From NCBI GenBank assembly GCA_030834835.1, contig JAUQXD010000766.1, positions 1-8,457 on the forward strand: DNA of 8,457 bases. Reading direction: 5' to 3'. The notes beneath the pieces were generated by a model. It ran no database searches, was not told the DNA's origin, and saw only the letters and a list, made by a program, of their open reading frames with translations. Both the position numbers and the translations under genes were made by a program. This DNA is from Thermoflexales bacterium (GTDB lineage Bacteria; Chloroflexota; Anaerolineae; Fen-1058). Of this stretch, positions 1-5,797 are shown in pieces. How positions within the stretch are numbered: position 1 is the first letter of the stretch; each line of letters opens with the position of its first letter.

Positions 1-73
1 GCGTAAACGCCATATCGGGCCGGTATTCACCTGGCCCCAGTTTGGGGGGAGAGCTGGCAGGCGTCTTTTTCAT
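1..73 (-). CDS. possible start of a hypothetical gene, cut by window edge
   Basis: On the minus strand an ATG at 73-71 opens a frame of 24 codons without a stop up to the window edge. The peptide begins MKKTPASSPPKLGPGEYRPD. It starts 56 nt beyond the ROCO stop codon, in the same direction, so it would be the next gene of that transcription unit. The peptide is polar and proline-rich, with no signal peptide. The ribosome-binding site is weak: only a CGGGCG stretch lies upstream. I do not recognise the product, and 24 codons are too few to prove coding. An alternative ATG in another frame, near 96, is closed after 23 codons. Confidence 0.3.
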   Translation of the reverse strand, partial: MKKTPASSPPKLGPGEYRPDMAFT

Positions 74-129
74 AGCGCCCGAGTTTACCCCAAACCATAC
101 CTTTTAGCATCGGCCTGTCGGTAGCCGTG

Positions 130-2826
130 CTACAGTGTCCACTTTTCGGTGGTTTTGTCGCCAAAGGCCGTGTTGATGGCGGGCGCGGCCAGGGGCGCAA
201 CGGTTTTCAAAACTTTTAGAGCAAAGTTGGCATACGGCGCGATTTTGATAACCCACTCCTTCGGCTGATCAATGGGATAAAAGCCTCTGTCTGACCCGAT
301 GAGGGGATGCTGGCAACCTTCTGCTTCGCACCACAATCGAATCGCCAACGGGCGCGAGAAAAGGTGTTTAAGCGAAACGTCATCTTCCCTTTCGAGGAAA
401 GTAAAGAGGCGCGGACCGTTCTTGCCTTCATCGGCGATGGCGCGCAGGGTAGCCATGAAGTAGTTGGCAATGCGGCTGTCCATGCCCGACAGTTGTTCTT
501 TGATCTCGCGCAATTGGATGCTCATATCGCGCTCTTCAAACCCCATCAGCAACTCGGTGATGGATAGTCTACAAGAGCATTCCTGACAGCGGGCAGTTGT
601 GTCGCCTTCCGCCAGCCATTGACGCAAAGCCTGGATTTTGAAACGTCCTTTACACGGCTGGCCATTAGTGACTTCAGGGCAAGGAACTGCAAAACCATAA
701 CGGCCTTCCATGCCGGGCCAGTTATCATTGATTAATTTTTGGAGCGTTTCCTGGATGACGTTCATAAAATACTCGGGCCAATCTGCCTGAGCGTAGATGT
801 GGAATTCGCGGTCACGTTTTTCCAGCATGGCTTCGCCGTGCGTCCCGTGACTCAGGAACATGCCTTTTTGCCAGTGCAGGCGATGAATGCTGCCCGTCGC
901 ATTGGTCTGCTCGGTGGAATAATCGTGGGTGCGGACGATCATCCACGGGACCAGGCCGGGCGGATCTTCTTCCATCGCGCAGATCATGGCAATCCGCCGC
1001 AGATTTTCAGGCGGGTTTTGATCGGGCAACCACGGAAGTTCGGGGCGCACCTGCGGCACATGTTGGGCGACGAGGCTGGCTTTCCCATCGGGCAGGCGAT
1101 AGGACACGTCGTACTTTTCCATCAGGCGCAGGAAGAACGGATAGAGATCGGGCGTGTAGCGTGGTTCGTCCTTGAATTGATGGTCGTGCCAGACTGCATA
1201 CAAATGCTTATCGGGGAGGATGCCTTCGCTTTCCGCTGTGAGGCGGTCTTCCAGCACAAAGCCGATAGCTTTGGTCAGCCATTGCGGTTGCAGTACCACG
1301 TCATCCCGCAGGCGTTCATCATCGCTGTAGTAGACGATATAGCCGAGGTCGTGCATGATTTGTGCCAAGGTTTTCGTGGCAATAGGACTCAATTCATGTT
1401 GGGCACAAATCTCAGAAAAAACCGTGTAGGAAATTCTGGGTTCAGGGTAGCGAATCAATTCATCCTGGGCGGCTTTCCAACTCACACTAAAGGGCATGCC
1501 CATTTGTTCCAGTTGAGCAGCCTGCTCGGCAATGACCTTTTTCAACGCCGCAATACCGACCATCTCGCCCGCTGCCCCTTCGGGGTCTGGGACTAAACTA
1601 TCCACCTCGTAAAAACCGACTATCATGTCGCCATATTGCTGTTGGAGCACGGGTTTGTCAATGCGGGCGATGCGCTCGCCCGTTTTGCAGTGCGTTGAGA
1701 CGATGAGCACGCGCGCGTCATTCCCCACCCGCAGGCGGATCATGTTCAGCCAGTCTTCCACCTGACCCGCCTGGACGCCGCGGCGCGGTTCCCAGACTAA
1801 AAGGTAGAGCGAACGGCGGCTGAAGAAGAACTGGTGCGTGACGCGGTAGACATCCTGCCCGCCGAAATCCCAGGCGTTGAGTTGAATCTCGACCCCGTCC
1901 CTGGTGGGATGCGGCAGGCGCAGACCATGAATATCAATTTCAACGCCGTGCGTGGTGGGTTCATGTTCCTGCGGGGCTTCGCCTACCTTGCCCTTCAACG
2001 CTTTGAGCAGCGTAGTTTTGCCCACGTTGCCTTCGCCGACCAACACCAGTTTGGCTTCGTAGAGCGGCTCGGCACCTTCGGCGAGACTACGCAAATAGGC
2101 CTTGAGTTCATTCAGACCAGCGTCGTATGCGCTTTGCAGGGCGGGGTTGAGGGGGTTGCCATCGAGAACGAGGTTTGTCAAATGTTCAATTTGGATAAGC
2201 CAATCAGGTAAGGTTGTAAGCCCACTATTTTGGACGTCAAGATATGTTAGGTTACGGAATTGTTTAATGACAGGAGGAAGATTAACTAAAGACTTACTAC
2301 CTAAAAATATACACTCCAGACTTTCAATACTACTAAACGAGTCTGGCAAAGTTGATATTTCGTTTCCTGTAATCCATAAATCTGTTAATCGAATAAGTTT
2401 ACTAACAAATTCTGGCATGATTTTTAACTCATTATCTTGAATGTTGAGCATTTTCAACTGTGTGAGTTGTCCCAGCGATTCTGGCAGTGTCGTCAGTTGG
2501 TTGTTGGAGAGATGCAGCGTCTGCAACTGCGTGTGTGCGGCAAGCCGGCCCAGCGACTCTGGCAGGGTAGTCAGTTGATTGCCGGAGAGATCCAGCGACT
2601 GCAACTGCGTGAGTTGCCCTAGCGACTCTGGTAGCGTCGTCAGTTGATTGCCGGAGAGATCCAGCGACTGCAACTGCGTGAGTTGTCCCAGCGACTCTGG
2701 CAGTTCAGTGAGTTTCTCGGAATCCTTTGCGTCATATTTCTGACTAAGGTCAAGTTCCGTTGCGCCTGATTGCAGGGCTTCTTGGATTCTTTCTTCGGCG
2801 AGGTGGTAGGCTTTGTCACGGGCCAT
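130..2826 (-). CDS. ROCO-family protein (LRR-Roc-COR GTPase)
   Basis: Predicted cytoplasmic Roco GTPase of 898 residues; the cellular role is unknown. Domains in order: a short N-terminal helix typical of bacterial ROCOs (1-25); eight leucine-rich repeats (39-225), mostly 23 residues each on a LTTLPESLGQLTQL theme; a Roc GTPase domain (about 255-440) with P-loop GEGNVGKT at 264-271 and switch II motif D320-F-G-G-Q324; a COR domain (about 446-640) containing VVLQPQWL at 510-517; and a C-terminal region with C716-x8-C725-x21-C747-x2-C750, which could bind zinc, then a short charged helix and a hydrophobic tail. The fourth GTPase motif reads THCK (378-381), with Lys where Asp usually reads guanine. 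Start ATG at 2826 is preceded by AGGCGG. It stops with TAG at 132-130. The protein is complete and shows no frameshift. Family knowledge: Roco proteins dimerise through COR, and LRRs usually bind a partner. The target here cannot be read from the sequence. Confidence 0.93.
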   Translation of the reverse strand: MARDKAYHLAEERIQEALQSGATELDLSQKYDAKDSEKLTELPESLGQLTQLQSLDLSGNQLTTLPESLGQLTQLQSLDLSGNQLTTLPESLGRLAAHTQLQTLHLSNNQLTTLPESLGQLTQLKMLNIQDNELKIMPEFVSKLIRLTDLWITGNEISTLPDSFSSIESLECIFLGSKSLVNLPPVIKQFRNLTYLDVQNSGLTTLPDWLIQIEHLTNLVLDGNPLNPALQSAYDAGLNELKAYLRSLAEGAEPLYEAKLVLVGEGNVGKTTLLKALKGKVGEAPQEHEPTTHGVEIDIHGLRLPHPTRDGVEIQLNAWDFGGQDVYRVTHQFFFSRRSLYLLVWEPRRGVQAGQVEDWLNMIRLRVGNDARVLIVSTHCKTGERIARIDKPVLQQQYGDMIVGFYEVDSLVPDPEGAAGEMVGIAALKKVIAEQAAQLEQMGMPFSVSWKAAQDELIRYPEPRISYTVFSEICAQHELSPIATKTLAQIMHDLGYIVYYSDDERLRDDVVLQPQWLTKAIGFVLEDRLTAESEGILPDKHLYAVWHDHQFKDEPRYTPDLYPFFLRLMEKYDVSYRLPDGKASLVAQHVPQVRPELPWLPDQNPPENLRRIAMICAMEEDPPGLVPWMIVRTHDYSTEQTNATGSIHRLHWQKGMFLSHGTHGEAMLEKRDREFHIYAQADWPEYFMNVIQETLQKLINDNWPGMEGRYGFAVPCPEVTNGQPCKGRFKIQALRQWLAEGDTTARCQECSCRLSITELLMGFEERDMSIQLREIKEQLSGMDSRIANYFMATLRAIADEGKNGPRLFTFLEREDDVSLKHLFSRPLAIRLWCEAEGCQHPLIGSDRGFYPIDQPKEWVIKIAPYANFALKVLKTVAPLAAPAINTAFGDKTTEKWTL
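2494..2709 (-). repeat. in-gene tandem repeats encoding LRRs 1-3 of the ROCO protein
   Basis: Three consecutive units, two of 69 bp (2641-2709 and 2572-2640) and one of 78 bp (2494-2571), encode LRRs 1 to 3. The first 45 plus-strand bases of the two 69-bp units (2572-2616 and 2641-2685) are identical, which points to recent duplication or gene conversion. The 78-bp unit carries a three-residue insertion in its repeat (Ala-Ala-His before TQLQ). A fourth related unit lies at about 2425-2493. Confidence 0.85.
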
Positions 2827-2831
2827 GGTGT

Positions 2832-2839
2832 CCGCCTTT
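2832..2839 (-). promoter_or_regulatory. ribosome-binding site of the ROCO gene
   Basis: On the minus strand the sequence reads AAAGGCGG followed by ACACC and the ATG at 2826. The AGGCGG core is one base off AGGAGG and is spaced 5 nt from the start, which supports this ATG. Confidence 0.6.
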
Positions 2840-2909
2840 CTGGTTTACATTCGAAGGATTAGGGCAATTGTTCATCTGCTGCCAGTTCGCCACTCACGAC
2901 CACCCTTGT

Positions 2910-2937
2910 AGTATAGCCAGAATATCGACCGATGCAA
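2910..2937 (-). promoter_or_regulatory. candidate sigma-70-type promoter for the ROCO gene
   Basis: On the minus strand TTGCAT (2937-2932) and TATACT (2915-2910) are separated by 16 nt. The -10 matches five of six consensus bases, but the -35 only three of six. Transcription would begin near 2903 and give a leader of about 77 nt. This is a pattern match only. Confidence 0.4.
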
Positions 2938-3000
2938 GCAGGACATGTGGCGTAGAGTGCGCGGCATTGTTTTGCAGACCTGTTCTCCGGCGATTGCTCT

Positions 3001-3057
3001 CCGACCGCGTCCGCGCGGTCGGCTGGCAGGCGTCGCAGTGCCCGTGTGGACGCGGGC
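3001..3057. repeat. G+C-rich inverted repeats with two alternative pairings
   Basis: Positions 3001-3009 (CCGACCGCG) and 3014-3022 (CGCGGTCGG) form a perfect 9-bp stem with a 4-base loop. Positions 3003-3018 can instead pair with 3042-3057: one mismatch and two G-U wobbles on the plus strand. The two foldings exclude each other because they share 3003-3018. No T-run follows, so it does not look like an intrinsic terminator. Confidence 0.55.
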
Positions 3058-3072
3058 TTGGAGCATTTTGGA

Positions 3073-3125
3073 TTACTCGGTGTCTCTGTGGTTTTATGCT
3101 TGCCTTACGCCGTGATACCGAGTAA
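3073..3125. repeat. intergenic palindromic element A
   Basis: Arms TTACTCGGTGTC (3073-3084) and GATACCGAGTAA (3114-3125) are inverted copies with 11 of 12 matches and a 29-base loop. The element sits 40 nt before the diaphorase start. Its loop contains CTCTGTGGTT, a word style resembling the other intergenic palindromes in this window. Function unknown. Confidence 0.55.
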
Positions 3126-3154
3126 ACTTCACTTACCTCACCCCACAGCCAAGC

Positions 3155-3160
3155 GGAGGA
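3155..3160 (+). promoter_or_regulatory. ribosome-binding site of the NuoEF-like gene
   Basis: GGAGGA lies 5 nt upstream of the ATG at 3166 and is a near-perfect Shine-Dalgarno sequence. It fixes the start in this frame. Confidence 0.8.
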
Positions 3161-3165
3161 ATTGA

Positions 3166-4923
3166 ATGCCCGATATCGATCTGGCCCCATTGCGGTCAGC
3201 CATCGCGCCGTTTGTACCCCTCGGTCGCTCTGGCCTGCTGCCTGCCCTGCACGCCGCTCAAGCCATCTCCGGCTGGATCTCCGAACCGATCGCGACCGAA
3301 GTGGCTCGCGTCTTGAATGTCCCTCTCGCCGATGTGCATGGCGTGATCGAGTTCTATTCGATGTTCTACAATCACCCGATCGGCCAGACCGTCGTCCGCG
3401 TCTGTGCTGATCCGGCCTGCTCACTGCGTGGGGCAGACGCTGTGCTCGATGCGGCCTGTCAGCGCGCCAAAGTGAGTGCGCCCGGCGAAACCTCCGCAGA
3501 TGGCGCGTACACCATCGAGCGGTCGCCGTGCCTTGGCCTGTGCAACACCGGCGTCGGCGTGAATATCACGCGCTGCGAAAACGATCGTTATCACGATCTG
3601 TCTTTCACCAATGCGCGCCCGTATACGATCGACGAAATCTTCGCGGGTAAACATCGTGAGGCCGATGACTACGTGGGCGGCGATGTGTGCATCGTCACGG
3701 CGCTGTGCGGGCGCGGCCACACCGCCTCGCTGATCGAATACGAGGCGGCGGGCGGCATGACGGCGCTGCGCAAGGTGTTCGAGAGCGGTATCACCGCGCA
3801 GGGCGTGATCGATCAACTCAAGCAATCGGGTTTGCTGGGGCGCGGCGGCGCGGCCTTCCCCACATGGATCAAATGGGAAGGCACGCTGAAGGCCGAAGGC
3901 GCGCCCAAATTCTTCGTCGTCAACGCCGATGAATCCGAGCCGGGCACGTTCAAGGATCGCATCTTGATGGAAGGCGATCCGTGCCGCATTTTAGAGGGAG
4001 CAATCATCGGCGCGTACTCGATCGGCGCGCATCATGCCTACGTCTACATTCGCGGCGAGTATCCCAGGGCAATTGCAGCGATGCGGCATGCCATCGAAGA
4101 ATGTCGCGCGGCGGGTTATCTAGGCGGCAGCGTGCTCGGCTCTGGCTATGCGCTCGACATCGAAGTGCGCTCGGGCGCGGGCGCGTACATCTGCGGCGAA
4201 GAGACCGCGCTGTTCGAATCGATCGAGGGCAAGCGCGGCTTCCCCCGCATGAAACCGCCCTTCCCCGCCACGCACGGCCTGTTCGGCAAACCCACCGTCA
4301 TCAACAACGTCGAAACGCTGGCGAAGATTCCGTACATTTTCACGCACGGCGCGGACGCCTTCGCGCGCTTCGGCACGGAGAAGTCCACCGGTCCCAAGTT
4401 GTTCTGCGTCTCCGGCGATGTGGTGCGCCCCGGCCTGTACGAAGTGCCCTTCGGCGTGACGCTGCGGCATCTCATCGAAGATCTGGCGGGCGGCGTGACC
4501 GGCGGCCAACTGCAAGCGATGTTGATGGGCGGGGCGGCGGGCGGCTTTGCTACAGCGAATGATCTCGACGTGAAGTTGACCTTTGAAGACTTGCGCGCGC
4601 GCGGTTTGTCGCTGGGTTCGGGCGCGGTGATGGTCTTCAACGACAAACGCGATCTGCGCGATGTGCTGCTGCGGCTGGGGCGCTTCTTCGCGCACGAATC
4701 ATGCGGCAAATGCTATCCGTGTCAGATGGGCACGCAGCGCCAGTATGAAGTCCTCCAACGTGTCGCGGCAGGCAACCTCAAAGCGGGCGACAAAGAGTGC
4801 CTGACCGATCTGGCCTGGACGATGAGCGATGCCTCGATCTGCGGGCTGGGCCAATCGGCGTCGTGGGCCGTGCAAAGCGCCATGAAGGTGTGGCCGGAGA
4901 TGTTCGTGACGAGTGATGAGTGA
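3166..4923 (+). CDS. NAD(P)H-dependent oxidoreductase, fused NuoE-NuoF (HoxF-like) subunit
   Basis: Diaphorase subunit of 585 residues that would transfer electrons between NAD(P)H, FMN and iron-sulfur clusters in a soluble complex. The N-terminal NuoE-like thioredoxin fold (about 1-150) has a [2Fe-2S] site C80-x4-C85-x36-C122-x3-C126. The NuoF-like part (about 190-585) has the FMN/NADH-binding [10 protein letters not shown] (225-234), [13 protein letters not shown] from residue 253, the motif [20 protein letters not shown], and a [4Fe-4S] site C513-x2-C516-x2-C519-x39-C559. All expected cofactor ligands are present. The length fits HoxF-type fusions (about 600 residues). There is no extra C-terminal ferredoxin domain of the kind seen in HydB/HndC-type subunits. 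The next gene encodes the HoxU-like partner 76 nt downstream. Such EF fusions serve NAD-linked hydrogenases, formate dehydrogenases or other complexes; which one applies here cannot be told because no catalytic subunit follows. NADH versus NADPH preference is not resolved. Confidence 0.93.
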   Translation: MPDIDLAPLRSAIAPFVPLGRSGLLPALHAAQAISGWISEPIATEVARVLNVPLADVHGVIEFYSMFYNHPIGQTVVRVCADPACSLRGADAVLDAACQRAKVSAPGETSADGAYTIERSPCLGLCNTGVGVNITRCENDRYHDLSFTNARPYTIDEIFAGKHREADDYVGGDVCIVTALCGRGHTASLIEYEAAGGMTALRKVFESGITAQGVIDQLKQSGLLGRGGAAFPTWIKWEGTLKAEGAPKFFVVNADESEPGTFKDRILMEGDPCRILEGAIIGAYSIGAHHAYVYIRGEYPRAIAAMRHAIEECRAAGYLGGSVLGSGYALDIEVRSGAGAYICGEETALFESIEGKRGFPRMKPPFPATHGLFGKPTVINNVETLAKIPYIFTHGADAFARFGTEKSTGPKLFCVSGDVVRPGLYEVPFGVTLRHLIEDLAGGVTGGQLQAMLMGGAAGGFATANDLDVKLTFEDLRARGLSLGSGAVMVFNDKRDLRDVLLRLGRFFAHESCGKCYPCQMGTQRQYEVLQRVAAGNLKAGDKECLTDLAWTMSDASICGLGQSASWAVQSAMKVWPEMFVTSDE

Positions 4924-4930
4924 TGAGTGA
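4911..4930 (+). repeat. 7-bp tandem repeat spanning the diaphorase stop codon
   Basis: GAGTGAT is repeated 2.9 times from 4911 to 4930. The last two sense codons and the TGA stop (4921-4923) of the NuoEF-like gene lie inside it, so a change in copy number could alter the last residues of the protein. Confidence 0.7.
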
Positions 4931-4933
4931 AAC

Positions 4934-4986
4934 GTGGTACGTGCTGCGTGTTTCGTGTTTTTCACGCACCACGGAACACGTAACAC
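4934..4986. repeat. intergenic palindromic element B
   Basis: Arms 4934-4957 and 4963-4986 are inverted copies with about 19 of 24 positions matching around a TTTTT loop. The element is built from repeated CGTG/CACG words and fills the 76-nt gap between the two diaphorase genes. It could form a cruciform or an RNA hairpin. Confidence 0.65.
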
Positions 4987-4990
4987 ACGC

Positions 4991-4996
4991 GGGGGA
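4991..4996 (+). promoter_or_regulatory. ribosome-binding site that sets the HoxU-like start
   Basis: GGGGGA ends 3 nt before the ATG at 5000. The frame is open back to an ATG at 4934, but that upstream start has no good ribosome-binding site and would translate the palindrome. The start at 5000 also fits the usual HoxU N-terminus. Confidence 0.65.
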
Positions 4997-4999
4997 CTG

Positions 5000-5698
5000 A
5001 TGACAGATCAGATAACGTTAACCATCGACGATCAACCCGTCACCGTCCCAACCGGCACGACGATTCATAAGGCCGCGCAATCGATCGGCGTGGAGATTCC
5101 CACGATTTGCTATCACGATCACTGCACGGCCAACGGGCTATGCCGTGTGTGCGTGGTGGAGGTGGAAGGGGCGCGCGTGTTGTCACCCGCGTGCGTGGCG
5201 CAGGTCGGCGAAGGCCAGCGGATTCACACGCGGACCGATCGAGTGGAGCGCAGTCGCCGCACGATTGTGGAGATGTTGGCGGCCACGGTCGATCTATCGG
5301 AAGCGCCGGAGATTCAGCACATCGCGCAGGAGTATCACGCCGATCTCGATCGCTTCGCTGATGGTGCAAAACGCGCGGCGGCCATCATCGACGACAATCC
5401 GATGTACGTTCGCGACTATGCCAAATGCATTTTGTGCTGGCGCTGTGTGCAGGTCTGCGCCGACGATGCGCAATATGCGTACGCCATCAACTTTAGCGGG
5501 CGCGGCTTCGAGACCAGCATCGGCACATTCTTCGACAAAGCCATGCCGGAAACGACGTGCGTGTTCTGCGGGCAATGCGTGGGCGTGTGTCCGACCGGCG
5601 CGCTGAAGCCCAAACGCGAGTGGCAGTTGGAACAGGGCCTTACGCCGGATCAGATCGCGCAACAGATGCAGGGCGGGCGCAGACGGAAAAGACAATGA
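5000..5698 (+). CDS. HoxU/NuoG-N-terminal-like iron-sulfur subunit, His-Cys3 cluster site missing
   Basis: Electron-transfer subunit of 232 residues, the likely partner of the upstream NuoEF-like protein. The N-terminal plant-type ferredoxin domain (1-75) carries a [2Fe-2S] site C37-x10-C48-x2-C51-x13-C65. The C-terminal part has two [4Fe-4S] ferredoxin motifs, C143-x2-C146-x2-C149-x3-C153 and C187-x2-C190-x2-C193-x3-C197-P. Length and order match HoxU (about 235 residues). Oddity: between residues 93 and 112, where NuoG, HoxU and HydA-type proteins normally carry the His/Cys3-ligated [4Fe-4S] loop (H-x3-C-x2-C-x5-C) before a CELQ stretch, this protein has a shorter segment without cysteine ([19 protein letters not shown]). 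One cluster of the usual chain should therefore be absent. The frame is clean around this point, so a sequencing frameshift is unlikely. The C-terminus is basic (GGRRRKRQ). It would relay electrons from FMN to an unidentified catalytic subunit or soluble acceptor. Confidence 0.88.
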   Translation: MTDQITLTIDDQPVTVPTGTTIHKAAQSIGVEIPTICYHDHCTANGLCRVCVVEVEGARVLSPACVAQVGEGQRIHTRTDRVERSRRTIVEMLAATVDLSEAPEIQHIAQEYHADLDRFADGAKRAAAIIDDNPMYVRDYAKCILCWRCVQVCADDAQYAYAINFSGRGFETSIGTFFDKAMPETTCVFCGQCVGVCPTGALKPKREWQLEQGLTPDQIAQQMQGGRRRKRQ

Positions 5699-5761
5699 TC
5701 CACGAAGCACACGAAGGAACACTAAAAGGACTTCGTGATGCTTCGTGGCCTTCGTGGATCA
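5696..5761. repeat. intergenic palindromic element C (CACGAAG/CTTCGTG type)
   Basis: Arms 5696-5717 and 5740-5761 are inverted copies with 19 of 22 matches around a 22-base loop (5718-5739). The loop carries AACACTAA and CTTCGTGAT, also found in the loop of element D, so the two belong to one family. The left arm starts exactly at the TGA stop of the HoxU-like gene. Confidence 0.75.
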
Positions 5762-5784
5762 AATTATCGAGGCAAAGAATTTAC

Positions 5785-5791
5785 AGAGGAG
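5785..5791 (+). promoter_or_regulatory. ribosome-binding site that sets the decarboxylase start
   Basis: AGAGGAG lies 6 nt upstream of the ATG at 5798. An in-frame ATG at 5735 lies inside the palindrome and lacks such a site, so 5798 is preferred. Confidence 0.75.
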
Positions 5792-5797
5792 TTAGGA

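Larger units (their letters stand above)
2827..3165. other. divergent intergenic region between the ROCO and diaphorase genes
   Basis: This 339-base spacer separates two oppositely transcribed genes. It holds the ROCO promoter candidate (2910-2937), a G+C-rich inverted-repeat block (3001-3057), a palindromic element (3073-3125) and the ribosome-binding site of the diaphorase gene. I find no convincing rightward promoter; the best hexamer pairs have poor spacing. Open frames crossing it on the minus strand are Arg/Ser-rich and look non-coding. Confidence 0.7.

Noticed and set aside
739..1596. 285-codon plus-strand open frame opposite the ROCO gene
   Set aside because: It lies fully antisense to the COR and Roc coding sequence, shows no recognisable motif, and has a His/Phe/Arg-rich make-up typical of reverse-frame shadows.
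2494..2709. CRISPR-like or minisatellite array
   Set aside because: The repeats are in frame and encode leucine-rich repeats; there are no spacers.
3001..3022. Perfect G+C-rich hairpin as an intrinsic terminator
   Set aside because: No T-run follows on either strand, and it lies upstream of both divergent genes rather than after one.
2894..3424. 176-codon minus-strand open frame across the divergent spacer and the NuoE domain
   Set aside because: Very Arg/Ser-rich, overlaps a well-supported gene on the other strand, and has no motif.
4934..4999. Upstream extension of the HoxU-like protein from the ATG at 4934
   Set aside because: It would translate the palindromic element, lacks a ribosome-binding site, and adds 22 residues not expected in the family.
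5735..5797. Upstream extension of the decarboxylase from the ATG at 5735
   Set aside because: It lies within a palindromic repeat, and a strong ribosome-binding site sits just before the ATG at 5798.
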